Assembly (NCBI GenBank): GCA_965220665.1
Contig: CBDCQQ010000005.1
Location: 1,240,001-1,304,000, forward strand
From: JAJDZL01 sp965220665
GTDB taxonomy: Bacteria > Pseudomonadota > Gammaproteobacteria > Arenicellales > JAJDZL01
Reading direction: 5' to 3'
DNA length: 64,000 bases
Part shown: one piece after another, positions 17,454 through 26,834 of the stretch
How the letters are laid out: each line of letters opens with the position of its first letter
Position numbering within the stretch: position 1 is the first letter of the stretch
Notes under the pieces: model-generated
Databases searched by the model: none
What the model was told of the DNA's origin: nothing
Seen by the model: only the letters and a program-made list of their open reading frames with translations
Program-made: the position numbers and the translations under genes

Positions 17454-18495
17454 TCAGAACAAGATTAAAATAATAATGTTGACGGTATTGCTGGTGCTGG
17501 CATCTGGCACTGCATCGTTGTCAAGCGCAATGGAGCGTGCAGATGAGCCTGGTGTTACCCGTCCATTTGAAGTTTTCGCGGTGCTTTGGCGTGGTGAAAC
17601 TGAAGTGGAAGCGGGCTTTCGCGAATACTTTAATCAACGCGGGATTCCAGTCAGAATGACTGTGCGAAGTCTAGAGCTGGACCGAGCTAACGCACCACCT
17701 ATTATTGAAGAAATTCGGCGTGTTAAACCAGATTTGGTTTACACGTGGGGGACTGGAACCACATTAAGCATTCTCGGCCCGCGGAATCCTGAAGAACCTG
17801 AGAAATTTATTCAGGACATACCAGGAATGTTTGTACTGGTTGCATATCCAATCAGCGCAAAAATTGTAGAGAGTTTCGAAAACACAGGACGCCCGGTTAC
17901 CGGAGTATCGTTCCTGGCATCAATTGAGTCTCAGCTAAAGGCAATCGTCGATTATGGCAAATTCCAGAAAATTGCTGTAATTTACGATGAGACTTCCAGC
18001 AATTCCAGAATCAATGTTGAATCACTGAAAGAAAAAGCTCCTGAACTTGGGCTTGAATTGGTTGTTCTACCCGTTCCCCTGGGAGAAAACGATAAACCTG
18101 ACCCCGAAAAATTAACTGAATTAATTCAAACAGCAAAAAGTGAAGGTGCACAATTGTTGTATATGGGGCCGGATTCGTTTATTACGCGCCATGGTGATGC
18201 ATTCACATCAGAGGCCATCGCAGCTGGACTGCCGACGTTTGCATCAACGCAAGCACCACTCAATGGGTCGCGGGCCATGTTTGGATTAGTATCTGATTAC
18301 CACACACTCGGTAAACTGGCTGCGACACAGGCGGAAAAAATACTCGTCGAAAAACAAAATCCGCAAGATCTGCCTGTGGTTAGTTTGTCTCGGTTTAAGC
18401 TGTGGATCAACATAGACGTTGCCCGTGAAGTCATGATGTACCCACCAATGGACATGATCGCGATCGCAGATTTCAAAACATCACCACAAAACTAA
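17446..18495 (+). CDS. Periplasmic substrate-binding protein, ABC (TrpX-like) type
   Basis: The ATG at 17446 starts inside the previous gene, 8 bp before its end. Residues 1-28 form a secretion signal with a hydrophobic core (IIMLTVLLVLASGTASLSSA). The mature part has the two-lobe pattern of the ABC_sub_bind family: RRVKPDLVYTWGTGTTLS, GRPVTGVSFLAS, KIAVIYDETSSNSRIN, GAQLLYMGPDSF and LPTFASTQAPLNGSRAMFGL. No permease or ATPase gene of an ABC importer is nearby. The protein is therefore more likely a ligand-presenting partner for the adjoining sensors than part of a transporter; this is inference. Ligand unknown. Confidence 0.85.
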   Translation: MSNQNKIKIIMLTVLLVLASGTASLSSAMERADEPGVTRPFEVFAVLWRGETEVEAGFREYFNQRGIPVRMTVRSLELDRANAPPIIEEIRRVKPDLVYTWGTGTTLSILGPRNPEEPEKFIQDIPGMFVLVAYPISAKIVESFENTGRPVTGVSFLASIESQLKAIVDYGKFQKIAVIYDETSSNSRINVESLKEKAPELGLELVVLPVPLGENDKPDPEKLTELIQTAKSEGAQLLYMGPDSFITRHGDAFTSEAIAAGLPTFASTQAPLNGSRAMFGLVSDYHTLGKLAATQAEKILVEKQNPQDLPVVSLSRFKLWINIDVAREVMMYPPMDMIAIADFKTSPQN

Positions 18496-18527
18496 CGACC
18501 GGGCGAACTGAATGTTCAAAATAAGTT

Positions 18528-21104
18528 ATGCAGCTACGAACCCGGATTAGTTTACTCAGCGCAATTGTCACAATTGTTGTGGCCGCAGCGATTACTTACG
18601 CAGCGTTGCAACGCGAAGTTTTGATCGACAAACGCTATTCGAATCAGATAATTGCGGATCAACTGATTTTGTGGAACAAGATTAAGGATGGGCTGATCGA
18701 TGAGATGGAAGATCTTGTTTGGTTGCTTCAGGAAAATCGTGCACTTCTAGATGCACTGGAATCAGATAACCTGGTCGAAATCCAAAGAGTTGGCAACAAG
18801 ATAAAAGAAGAGTTGGATTCTGAACCAGCGCTTGATCGGGTCGATCTCATTATGCCAGACGGTTCGTTGGCGTATTCCTCCCAAACTGCTGTATTTCCAA
18901 GTTCTATTATTTCGAATGCTGTTATTGAAGATGTGTTCGAAAGTGAAATTCCAGTCAGGGGAGTGGGCAATGATAAGCAGCGAAACACAGCACTGGTTTA
19001 CGGCACTCCAATTTATGGCGATGATGGCAGCGTTTTGGCTCTTGGTGTTCTCGGTCTTGATATTTCCACAGCACTGCTGGAGTTTGAGGAAGTCAATTTT
19101 GCTTCAGTTGTTATTGTCAATCGACGTGGTCGAATACTTGCAGCAACCGGAGAAAATTTGTGGGACCGCTACAGCGAATTGATTGACATTTCTGAAGCAA
19201 ACAATCTTCAGACCATTGAAGATGAAGGCCGTTATTTTTCGGTTATTGTCTTACCTCAAACTGCTGAGTTAGGTGGATTGATCGGCCGGCTGCTCAACAT
19301 CAGGGAAGTAACGGCGCTGGTTACCCGCCAACAGCAAATCTCTCAAAGAACGCTTCTGGTAGCAGTCGTTTTTCTTGTGCTCGCCGTGTTTGGAGTCTAT
19401 TTGTATATGGCACATGCATTTGCTCCATTGGTCGAGGGAGTGAGTGTACTCAGTGCACTAAGTAAAGGTGATTTGCGAGCTAGAATTGAACGAAATACAG
19501 GTAATGACGAAGTTGGCATGATCGCCAACGCAGTGAATGTATTTCACAACAATTTACTAACGATTCAACGCATCCGTCGCTCCCGCGAGCGACAGTATGG
19601 TCGGCAGCAGCGATTTATTTTTCGAGAAATGCAAGGACTTGCTGACACACTCGACGGTGATGAACGCGACGAATTACTAACGGAATTACAGGAACTTGGT
19701 GGTCTGGTTGAACAGAAGGCGGGACTTAGGTCGAGACAGACAGATTTAGCAAAGGCCGAAGACTCAGCACAAGGCGAGCAGGATTCCGATAGTCTTGCGA
19801 TGCTGGCACAGGCGTTTCAAGGGATGTCGAACCGTGTTCAGAACCAGCATCAAAGGTTGCGAGATGCATTGGCAACCAAAGAGGCTCTGATTGCGCTTCG
19901 CAACGAACTGAATATTGCTACTCGCGTTCAACAGTCATTGCTGCCTCCAAATGTAGAGTTGTCCAGTGCTTACAAAATTTGGGGTGGTATGTGGCCCGCA
20001 AAAGAAGTGGGCGGTGATTTTTATGATTTCTTTCCACTTGATGACCATCGTCTTGCAATTGCAATTGCGGATGTATCCGGTAAAGGTGTTCCAGCTGCGC
20101 TGTTTACGGTGATGGCGCGTACGATGCTGCACGCCTCTGCTGCGTTTTTGAATTCGCCTGGCAAGGCGTTGTCAGTCATTAATAATTTTTTGGAAAGCAA
20201 TAATGATGAAGGTTTGTTTGTAACGGTGTTTTACGGCATTCTGGATATTCAGACTGGTAAATTCAGATATGCAAATGGCGGTCACAATCCGCCAATTATT
20301 CTGGACAGCAAAGGGGCCCGTTCTCTGGAAACGACCTCAGGAATGGTGCTTGCGATGTTTCGGAACATCTTATACAAGGATACCGAAATTGAATTGGAAC
20401 CAGACACCCGCCTTATCATGCTAACCGATGGAATTCCTGAGGCATTTAATGCAGAGGAGGAGGCATTTGGCGATGACCGTGTACTTAAGACGATCGAAGC
20501 TTTGCCTGAAAACAGCACACCTGCGGAAGATGTCGAATTTATCGTTAACACCGTTAATAAATTTGTTGGTGATGCGCCACAATTTGACGATATTGCCTGT
20601 GTTGTTTTTCGATTCAAGGAGTTTTTTGAGGCGGTTAGGAAGAAAAGCGAAGAAGGTGGTGATTCTGCAGACCAAGACGAATCTGCTAAATTGGAATTGA
20701 CAATCGACACCGATCTTGCGGAACTGGGTAGAATCGCAGATGTAATTGAAGAACATGGTAAGGCAAACAATTGGCCGAACGAGTGGTTATTCAATGTCAA
20801 TTTGTCATTGGATGAATTGGTTACCAACGTCATCAATTATGGATACGCGGAAGGTGAGACTACTAAAGAGATTCAACTTACTCTGAAAGTTGTCAATGGG
20901 AGTTTGTGGGTTGTGTTGGTCGATGATGGTATTGAGTTCAACCCGTTCAGCGATGCACCGACACCGGATACCGATGCGCCGTTAGAAGATCGCCAAATCG
21001 GAGGGCTTGGTATTTTCTTTGTGAAGTCTTTAGTCAACGAGACGGACTATAAAAGAAAAGATGGGAAAAACTACACAACCCTGATTTTGCACCCATCGAC
21101 ATAA
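18528..21104 (+). CDS. Cache-HAMP-PP2C phosphatase with C-terminal HATPase (RsbU/RsbW-like fusion)
   Basis: 858 residues. Helix 1 lies at 8-26, a periplasmic Cache domain at 30-270, helix 2 at 274-294 and HAMP at 297-350. A helical linker leads to a SpoIIE/PP2C phosphatase domain (about 460-680) with the metal motifs GGDFYD (495-500) and DVSGKG (515-520), then GGHNPP, LTDGIPEA and DDIA. An RsbW-like ATPase domain ends the protein (about 715-855; N-box SLDELVTNVINYGY, G1 VDDGIEFNP, G2 GGLGIFFVKS). It should both remove and add phosphate on a STAS-domain antagonist in response to a periplasmic signal, as the cytoplasmic response regulator HsbR does. The STAS gene at 22945-23277 is the obvious partner. 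32-bp gap to the upstream gene. Confidence 0.92.
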   Translation: MQLRTRISLLSAIVTIVVAAAITYAALQREVLIDKRYSNQIIADQLILWNKIKDGLIDEMEDLVWLLQENRALLDALESDNLVEIQRVGNKIKEELDSEPALDRVDLIMPDGSLAYSSQTAVFPSSIISNAVIEDVFESEIPVRGVGNDKQRNTALVYGTPIYGDDGSVLALGVLGLDISTALLEFEEVNFASVVIVNRRGRILAATGENLWDRYSELIDISEANNLQTIEDEGRYFSVIVLPQTAELGGLIGRLLNIREVTALVTRQQQISQRTLLVAVVFLVLAVFGVYLYMAHAFAPLVEGVSVLSALSKGDLRARIERNTGNDEVGMIANAVNVFHNNLLTIQRIRRSRERQYGRQQRFIFREMQGLADTLDGDERDELLTELQELGGLVEQKAGLRSRQTDLAKAEDSAQGEQDSDSLAMLAQAFQGMSNRVQNQHQRLRDALATKEALIALRNELNIATRVQQSLLPPNVELSSAYKIWGGMWPAKEVGGDFYDFFPLDDHRLAIAIADVSGKGVPAALFTVMARTMLHASAAFLNSPGKALSVINNFLESNNDEGLFVTVFYGILDIQTGKFRYANGGHNPPIILDSKGARSLETTSGMVLAMFRNILYKDTEIELEPDTRLIMLTDGIPEAFNAEEEAFGDDRVLKTIEALPENSTPAEDVEFIVNTVNKFVGDAPQFDDIACVVFRFKEFFEAVRKKSEEGGDSADQDESAKLELTIDTDLAELGRIADVIEEHGKANNWPNEWLFNVNLSLDELVTNVINYGYAEGETTKEIQLTLKVVNGSLWVVLVDDGIEFNPFSDAPTPDTDAPLEDRQIGGLGIFFVKSLVNETDYKRKDGKNYTTLILHPST

Positions 21105-21140
21105 GGCGCTTCTCAACTGCTATCGTGCTACGGTTCTGAT

Positions 21141-22238
21141 ATGGATCAATCGTCTGCTATTAAGGCCGATTCAGCACTACGTCAGTGGTATGCATCAAAA
21201 GGTTCTCCGGGTGTCGAATCTTTCGATTGGAGCGACTACGATGCAATGGTCAGTGCAGTACGATGCAGTATTTCTGACTGGCCATTTAGATTCAGTTTCA
21301 CTTACATCCATCCCGAACAACTTCAAGATAAGGAGTTGGGATTGGGAAAGCCCTATGAAATTCCGCTAAATGCTACTGATCTAGGCGGTGAAGGGCTTCC
21401 AATTATTGCTATTGGTGGACTGATCAATGTTGCCCAGCGTTTTGATTTTATGTCGCTTGATCTGATGCCGCATATTCGCCTGATTAGCCTCGACCTTGCG
21501 GGACGCGGTCGAAGTGGCTGGATGGCTGAGCAATCAGACTACACTCTGGAAGCCTACGTTGAACAATTGCGTCAGTTAATGGACTTCCTGAAATTCGATG
21601 ACTGCATACTGCTGGGTTCATCACTGGGTGGATCAATTGCGTTGCGATTTGCGGCAAACAATCCAGACCGTGTCAGAAAAATCATATTGAACGATAGCGG
21701 TCCGTTTATACCACTGGAGCGACGCGCACGGCGCGCATCTGCAGTTGGCCGGCATTATGTCTTCCGATCTCCCGCTGAATTACTGCGTCGTACTGGGGCT
21801 GCAACACGTCCAGTGGGTTATGCGCCAGATGCAGTTCTCCTGCACAACTTTCACCACAAAACGCGCTGGTCAGACGACGAAGGTGGTCGAATTTATAGAC
21901 ATGATCTTCGGGCAACACTTGCCTATCGAGATGTTGCGGTACAAGACTTGAATCTGTGGGATGAGTGGAATCATTTGACCTGCCCGGTGCTGCTACTTCA
22001 TGGTACAGAGAGTGACGCCACTTCGACGGATACGATTGACCGTATGCGTCGTCACTCTGATTTGTCTGTCATTCATGTACATGGTGCGGGTCACACACCC
22101 TCTCTTGGCGACTATGGCCTGACTCAGTTGATTGCGAAATGGCTGAATTCTGACCGTCCGTACAGTGAAGACATTGAATTTCGCACGGCTTACAATCCAA
22201 TCCGTCTGCTCTACCCCGATGCTCGACGAAAAAGCTAA
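21141..22238 (+). CDS. Alpha/beta hydrolase
   Basis: A 365-residue alpha/beta-fold hydrolase. Visible are the nucleophile elbow GSSLGGS (the middle Ser is the nucleophile), the oxyanion-side segment IAIGGLINVAQR in place of the usual HG motif, ISLDLAGRGRSGWM before the elbow, and the C-terminal catalytic pair candidates HGTESDATST (Asp) and HGAGHTPSL (His). The gene lies 36 bp after the phosphatase/kinase gene on the same strand, so it probably shares the transcript. It overlaps the next gene by 20 bp. Its substrate, and its role in the signalling operon, are not readable from the sequence. Confidence 0.85.
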   Translation: MDQSSAIKADSALRQWYASKGSPGVESFDWSDYDAMVSAVRCSISDWPFRFSFTYIHPEQLQDKELGLGKPYEIPLNATDLGGEGLPIIAIGGLINVAQRFDFMSLDLMPHIRLISLDLAGRGRSGWMAEQSDYTLEAYVEQLRQLMDFLKFDDCILLGSSLGGSIALRFAANNPDRVRKIILNDSGPFIPLERRARRASAVGRHYVFRSPAELLRRTGAATRPVGYAPDAVLLHNFHHKTRWSDDEGGRIYRHDLRATLAYRDVAVQDLNLWDEWNHLTCPVLLLHGTESDATSTDTIDRMRRHSDLSVIHVHGAGHTPSLGDYGLTQLIAKWLNSDRPYSEDIEFRTAYNPIRLLYPDARRKS

Positions 22239-22815
22239 ACCAGGTCGAGGTTTCATATTCATGCGCCACGGCGAAACCGCGGCAAACTACGACAAGATTT
22301 GTTGTGGTGGTGATCGTGAGATGGCGATGATTGATTCCGGACGTCAACAGGTCAGGACTGCTGCTGAAGTGTTGCGGAATCATCGGTTACTTCCACAGCT
22401 AATCATTACAGGCGACCTCCAGCGAACGGTTGAGAGCGCACAAATTATCCAGAACGAACTGAATCCTGTTGCTCAGATACTCATTGATCAGGATCTAAAT
22501 GAACGCCATCTTGGAGACTGGAATGGGCAAAGTCAAGCAGTTATCAACCCGATAATGATCGCAGGAGATACGCCTATTGGTGGCGAGAGCAGGGCTGAAT
22601 TTCGATCACGAATGAATCGTTCCCTCAACAGACAGTTGAAACACTTTTCCGACTGGCCTTTGCTCATTGGCAGTCGCGGCAATGCACGCATTTTGCTGGA
22701 AGCGGTTCAGGATCCAGACGCCGCTTTTTTTCCTAATGGGCAGTTGCTTAAAGTTAAAATTGCTGAAATCGGCGATTTTTCTGTGCAGAATATTGAGAGG
22801 CTGGAACGAATCTAA
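22219..22815 (+). CDS. Histidine phosphatase-like protein with altered second catalytic site
   Basis: The protein begins MLDEKAKPGRGFIFMRHGET, giving the phosphohistidine motif RHGE at residues 16-19. Then follow GDLQRTVESAQII and RHLGDWNGQ, as in the phosphoglycerate-mutase-like superfamily. At the usual second histidine (SHGG) the sequence reads GSRGNAR (near residue 152), so this catalytic His is replaced by Arg. The enzyme may be inactive, changed in function, or a binding protein. The ATG at 22219 is preferred over the upstream frame start at 22165, which would overlap the hydrolase by 74 bp. Neither has a good ribosome-binding site. Last gene of the plus-strand run. Confidence 0.75.
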   Translation: MLDEKAKPGRGFIFMRHGETAANYDKICCGGDREMAMIDSGRQQVRTAAEVLRNHRLLPQLIITGDLQRTVESAQIIQNELNPVAQILIDQDLNERHLGDWNGQSQAVINPIMIAGDTPIGGESRAEFRSRMNRSLNRQLKHFSDWPLLIGSRGNARILLEAVQDPDAAFFPNGQLLKVKIAEIGDFSVQNIERLERI

Positions 22816-22944
22816 ATTCTGTCAGATGTGTATTCTTTCTCAGAATTAGAGTCGAAGTTTACTGTCGGCCGTCTGAATACGATTCACGCTATGGTATCTT
22901 CCGTGGTCGGTTGATAGACTAGCAGGCAGGTCTTCTGCACAAAT

Positions 22945-23277
22945 TTAAATCGCATTCAGAGCATCTTGACGCGAGTCTTTTATATCGATGATGTGGCCAA
23001 AGCCGCTGATTTCAAAGACCTCTTTGACTCCAGGTGCAATTGAGCAGATAGAAAAGTGAACACTTTTACTGGACAATGTTTTTGCCAGCAAAAGAATTAC
23101 TCGCAATCCAGCACTGCTTATGTAGCTTAACTGACTCAATTCCAAAATGACCGGCTGATTGGTATCACCAACTGATTTATTGATTGATGCTTGAAAATCA
23201 AGTGCGTTCTGGCCGTCAATACGGCCACTTGGTATAAGAATAATTGCACCGTTCGCATGTTCAGTCGCAATTTCCAT
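22945..23277 (-). CDS. STAS-domain protein, anti-sigma-factor-antagonist type
   Basis: A 110-residue stand-alone STAS domain. Start: the ATG at 23277, because GGAGAG lies 6 nt upstream; an ATG 21 bp earlier lacks a site. The core reads LSQLSYISSAGLRVILLLAK, with Ser54/Ser55 at the position phosphorylated in SpoIIAA/RsbV/HsbA proteins, and the C-terminus IAPGVKEVFEISGFGHII is typical of the family. The gene lies 88 bp downstream of the ammonium transporter gene on the same strand and is convergent with the signalling operon. It is the likely target of the PP2C/HATPase protein at 18528-21104. No sigma or anti-sigma gene is in the window, so its downstream target is unknown. Confidence 0.88.
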   Translation of the reverse strand: MEIATEHANGAIILIPSGRIDGQNALDFQASINKSVGDTNQPVILELSQLSYISSAGLRVILLLAKTLSSKSVHFSICSIAPGVKEVFEISGFGHIIDIKDSRQDALNAI

Positions 23278-23365
23278 TACATTCTCTCCAAAGTTCAAGT
23301 GATGTGATTATTAATTTATTCTAGCATTCTAAATCAGCCAGAGTGAAACGGCGTTACATTATGGC

Positions 23366-24742
23366 TCAATCCGGATCGTTATCTGGCATAATCAAAAATT
23401 CTGGATAAGCCTCGATTCCAAGTTCAGCAACATCCTGCCCAAGTTCTTCGACATTTGGAGTCACTCGTGCTTTCATCGTCATGTCGAGTACTTTCCATAC
23501 TACTAACGAGATGGTAAATACGAATGCTCCTATTGCGAGAATACCGATTAATTGTACTGAAAATTTCGCGCCGCCTGCAATACAGACTGCAAGTGTACCC
23601 CAGATTCCGGCGAATAAATGTGCTGGAACTGCACCGACAACGTCATCAATCTTCAAATTCTCAAGTAATTTTACACCTGCTGTGGAAACCAAACCACCTA
23701 TTCCACCAATTACGATTGCCCATTGATGAGTAACGATATCTGGTCCGGCAGTTATCGCGACCAGCCCTGCAATTGCTCCGTTCAGACAGGCAAGTAAATC
23801 GACCCGGCCCAAAATTGGTCTGGACACCATCATTGCAACCATGACACCTGCCGCCGCAGCCAGGTTGGTGTTGGCAAGAATGATACTCATGGCAACAATG
23901 TTGACCGCAGAGTCCATAGCTAACTGAGATCCGCCATTAAATCCGAACCAACCGAGCCAAAGAATAAATACACCTAAAGTAACGACTGGTATATTGGATG
24001 GCGGTGTATTTTTCACTGAGCCATCTTTTCTAAACTTTCGTGCCCGGGCACCGACTACAATAGCACCGGCCAAAGCCGCCCAACCGCCTGTCGAGTGAAC
24101 GATCGTTGATCCGGCAAAATCCTGAAAACCCATTTCTGAAAGCCAGCCGCCGCCCCAGGTCCAGGCCCCGACAATCGGATAAATAATTGCAGTGAGTATC
24201 AGGGTAAACGCGAAGAATGTCCACAACTTAACTCGTTCGGCCAAAGTGCCTGAAACAATCGATGCGGTTGTGGCAACAAAGACCATCTGGAAAAACCAAT
24301 CCGACATGGTCGAGTATCCGGATTCAATGACCTTGCCCAAGACCGCGCTATCGCCGCCCAAAAGGGCGACTTCATCGGGTGTGGAGTTATAAAAAGGTGT
24401 GAATGTCCCGATAAAACTGCCAACGTCAATGTACATCACGTTGTAGCCTAGTGTGTAGTAAGCCAGCCCTGCGATGGCATAAAGCCCGATGTTTTTAAGA
24501 CAGATGACCGAAGCATTTTTGGTTCGCACCGAACCGGATTCAAGCATGGTAAATCCGGCACACATCCACATAACCAGTGCGCCCCAAAGAAGAAAGGAAA
24601 AAGAATTCAGAACAAAGCCAGTTTCACCATCCGGTGATGCAACCGCTATTGGGGCAACAGCCGTTAGTGCAATTGCGACTATTCCTTTCAGTCCTATTTT
24701 CAAAATCCGTATCAAAATTGCATTATTCGCGATTGGTGCCAT
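23366..24742 (-). CDS. amtB: Ammonium transporter
   Basis: An inner-membrane ammonium/ammonia channel of the Amt/Rh family with about 11 helices. A hydrophobic leader (GIVAIALTAVAPIAVA) precedes the first helix. The twin pore histidines appear in STIVHSTGGWAALAGA and VPAHLFAGIWG, and the family signature is in FQDFAGSTIVHSTGG. The start at 24742 is chosen because GTGGAGA lies 8-10 nt upstream; the frame extends five codons further without a site. No glnK/glnB gene adjoins it, unlike the common glnK-amtB pair; a STAS gene follows instead. The promoter must lie in the 100-bp gap shared with the divergent SulP gene. Confidence 0.95.
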   Translation of the reverse strand: MAPIANNAILIRILKIGLKGIVAIALTAVAPIAVASPDGETGFVLNSFSFLLWGALVMWMCAGFTMLESGSVRTKNASVICLKNIGLYAIAGLAYYTLGYNVMYIDVGSFIGTFTPFYNSTPDEVALLGGDSAVLGKVIESGYSTMSDWFFQMVFVATTASIVSGTLAERVKLWTFFAFTLILTAIIYPIVGAWTWGGGWLSEMGFQDFAGSTIVHSTGGWAALAGAIVVGARARKFRKDGSVKNTPPSNIPVVTLGVFILWLGWFGFNGGSQLAMDSAVNIVAMSIILANTNLAAAAGVMVAMMVSRPILGRVDLLACLNGAIAGLVAITAGPDIVTHQWAIVIGGIGGLVSTAGVKLLENLKIDDVVGAVPAHLFAGIWGTLAVCIAGGAKFSVQLIGILAIGAFVFTISLVVWKVLDMTMKARVTPNVEELGQDVAELGIEAYPEFLIMPDNDPD

Positions 24743-24846
24743 TTGAATTATCTCCACAAGTTGTTTTCAAACAACGCTATGGATTATAAACTCATTAAGA
24801 TACTGGCTAATCGCTCGGTTGCGAATAACCTCAGTTTGTTGATTGC

Positions 24847-26526
24847 TTGAAACTGCCATCAATAACAGAAGTGGTGGAATTGCCTCTGTTCGACGACACG
24901 TTTTACAAACCAAACAAAAAGAAAAATGACGTGAAATACAGCCTCCGTTTACTTACAGGGGACGTTTTCGGCGGTATTACCGCCGCGATCATTGCCCTGC
25001 CTTTATCGATAGCCTTTGGTGTCGCATCAGGTGTTGGCGCACAGGCGGGATTATATGCCGCAATCGCTATAGCAGTCTGTGCCGCAATATTTGGCGGTAC
25101 CCGTGCGATGGTGTCAGGCCCCACTGCTCCGATGATTGTTGCCATGGCGGTAATTGTCACCCATTCTGCAGAATCTCTCGCAGAGGCTTTTACCATCGTG
25201 ATGCTTGCAGGATTACTGCAAATCGGGTTTGGCATATTTCGCTTAGGCCGATTTATTGCTTACACACCCTACTCCGTGATCTCTGGATTCATGTCGGGTA
25301 TCGGTGTCATCATTATTGCACTTCAGGTATTACCGGTTCTTGGGGTCAGTCTTGATAGTCAGGAAAGCGTTGGCATCATTTCGCAAATTCCCGAAATTCT
25401 AGTCAGCATCAATTTTCACGCAGTAGGTGTGGCTGCCGTCACGCTTTTAACCATGCTGGTTTGGCCACTCAAACTGCATCGGTTCATTCCAGCTACTTTA
25501 GGCGCATTGATAGTTGGTTCATTAATTGGCTATTTCATTTTTAAGCAGGCGCCTGTCGTTGGTACGATCCCCAAAGGTTTCCCTGAGCTTCAAATCCCTG
25601 TTCTTGGAATTGAATTTTTGGTTCATGTCATTCAGCCTGCGTTGGTTCTGGCAATTATCGGGGTGATCGAAACTTTGCTCGTCGCACTGATTTCAGATGC
25701 CATGACCCGCTCACAGCACAAGCCCAATCGAGAAATCGTTGCCCAGGGAATTTCAAATATACTCTCCGGTCTGGTTGGTGGTTTACCTGGGTCTGGGTCA
25801 CCTGTTCCCACAATTGTCAATATCAAGGCTGGCGGCAGAACTCGAGTTTCAGCCATTTTGTGTGGATTGATTCTTTTCGCGTTTCTTTTCGATCTTGGCA
25901 GATTGGTTGAACAGATTCCACTGGCCGTCCTGGCGGCACTGCTCATCAGAATCGGCTGGTATGTGATTGACTGGCGGTTCATCTCCAGACTTCACAAGAT
26001 TCAGAAAACACACGTTACGGTTATGGTGTTAACTGCATTCCTTACCGTGTTTGTGGACCTGATCACCGCAGTCGCAATTGGACTGATTGCTTCGGGCATG
26101 ATCAACGCAATGAATGCAGAGAGTATCGAGTTAGACAGTGTTTTGTCTGTACCGCTGATTGATCCCGATTCAGATGATGTGTTTTCATCAAGAACTGGGC
26201 TCGTTAGAATGACAGGTCGTTTTACGTTTGCTTCTGCCAGCAGGCTGCAGCACGTCATCGCTGCTGACATCAGGGATCACGAAGTGGTGATTTTTGATTT
26301 TTCCCAAACCGAGGATTTAGACGACAGTGCCGTCATTGTTATCGGTGCTTTGGTCAGCAGTTCCTACGAGCAGGGCAAGCCGTGTGTCATACTGGGGCTT
26401 GATAAGAAAATTGGCCGGCTGTTGCATTCACTTCAAGCCTTAGAGGAAGTTGACGAAGCCAACTATGTCGATACACTCGATGAAGCGAAAAAGCTGGCAA
26501 ACTCCTTACTCCCACCCTTGTCATGA
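24847..26526 (+). CDS. SulP-family anion transporter with STAS domain
   Basis: A 559-residue inner-membrane permease. The N-terminal transporter core starts with DVFGGITAAIIALPLSIAFG and contains the family pattern GSGSPVPTIVNIKAGGRTRV. The C-terminal cytoplasmic STAS domain (about residues 440-550) contains HEVVIFDFSQTEDLDDSAVI. The family carries sulfate, bicarbonate or other anions by Na+ or H+ symport. Neither the bicarbonate nor the sulfate branch can be chosen without a tree. The start codon is TTG, close to the divergent amtB promoter. About 310 bp after it (26527-26834) hold no gene. Confidence 0.9.
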   Translation: MKLPSITEVVELPLFDDTFYKPNKKKNDVKYSLRLLTGDVFGGITAAIIALPLSIAFGVASGVGAQAGLYAAIAIAVCAAIFGGTRAMVSGPTAPMIVAMAVIVTHSAESLAEAFTIVMLAGLLQIGFGIFRLGRFIAYTPYSVISGFMSGIGVIIIALQVLPVLGVSLDSQESVGIISQIPEILVSINFHAVGVAAVTLLTMLVWPLKLHRFIPATLGALIVGSLIGYFIFKQAPVVGTIPKGFPELQIPVLGIEFLVHVIQPALVLAIIGVIETLLVALISDAMTRSQHKPNREIVAQGISNILSGLVGGLPGSGSPVPTIVNIKAGGRTRVSAILCGLILFAFLFDLGRLVEQIPLAVLAALLIRIGWYVIDWRFISRLHKIQKTHVTVMVLTAFLTVFVDLITAVAIGLIASGMINAMNAESIELDSVLSVPLIDPDSDDVFSSRTGLVRMTGRFTFASASRLQHVIAADIRDHEVVIFDFSQTEDLDDSAVIVIGALVSSSYEQGKPCVILGLDKKIGRLLHSLQALEEVDEANYVDTLDEAKKLANSLLPPLS

Positions 26527-26834
26527 GTTTGGCCAAGTCCTATCATCAGTAGCCAGAAATTTCTATTCTGAGTTGTGTGATGCAGGTGACGTGCTGACGA
26601 ATTTATCGATCGCCTCCAACACCGACTTTCGAGGTACTTTAATGGCGAGGTGTTAATGGCATCATTGGACGGAGCCCTTTATTCGCAACGGAGAATACAG
26701 GACTGAACGAGCTGCAATTGAATGAAGTCAGTCTCTGCGAGAATAGTAGTGGTTTTTCTGATGGGATTTGGGCACTTCGAACGCCATCCTGCTCTTGGTC
26801 AAGCACTGGATATCAACCCGCCGACACAATTCGT
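26527..26834. other. Spacer between convergent genes
   Basis: 308 bp between the ends of the SulP and 8-oxoguanine deaminase genes. There is no frame with a credible start and no clear hairpin with a T-run. I see nothing identifiable. Confidence 0.5.
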
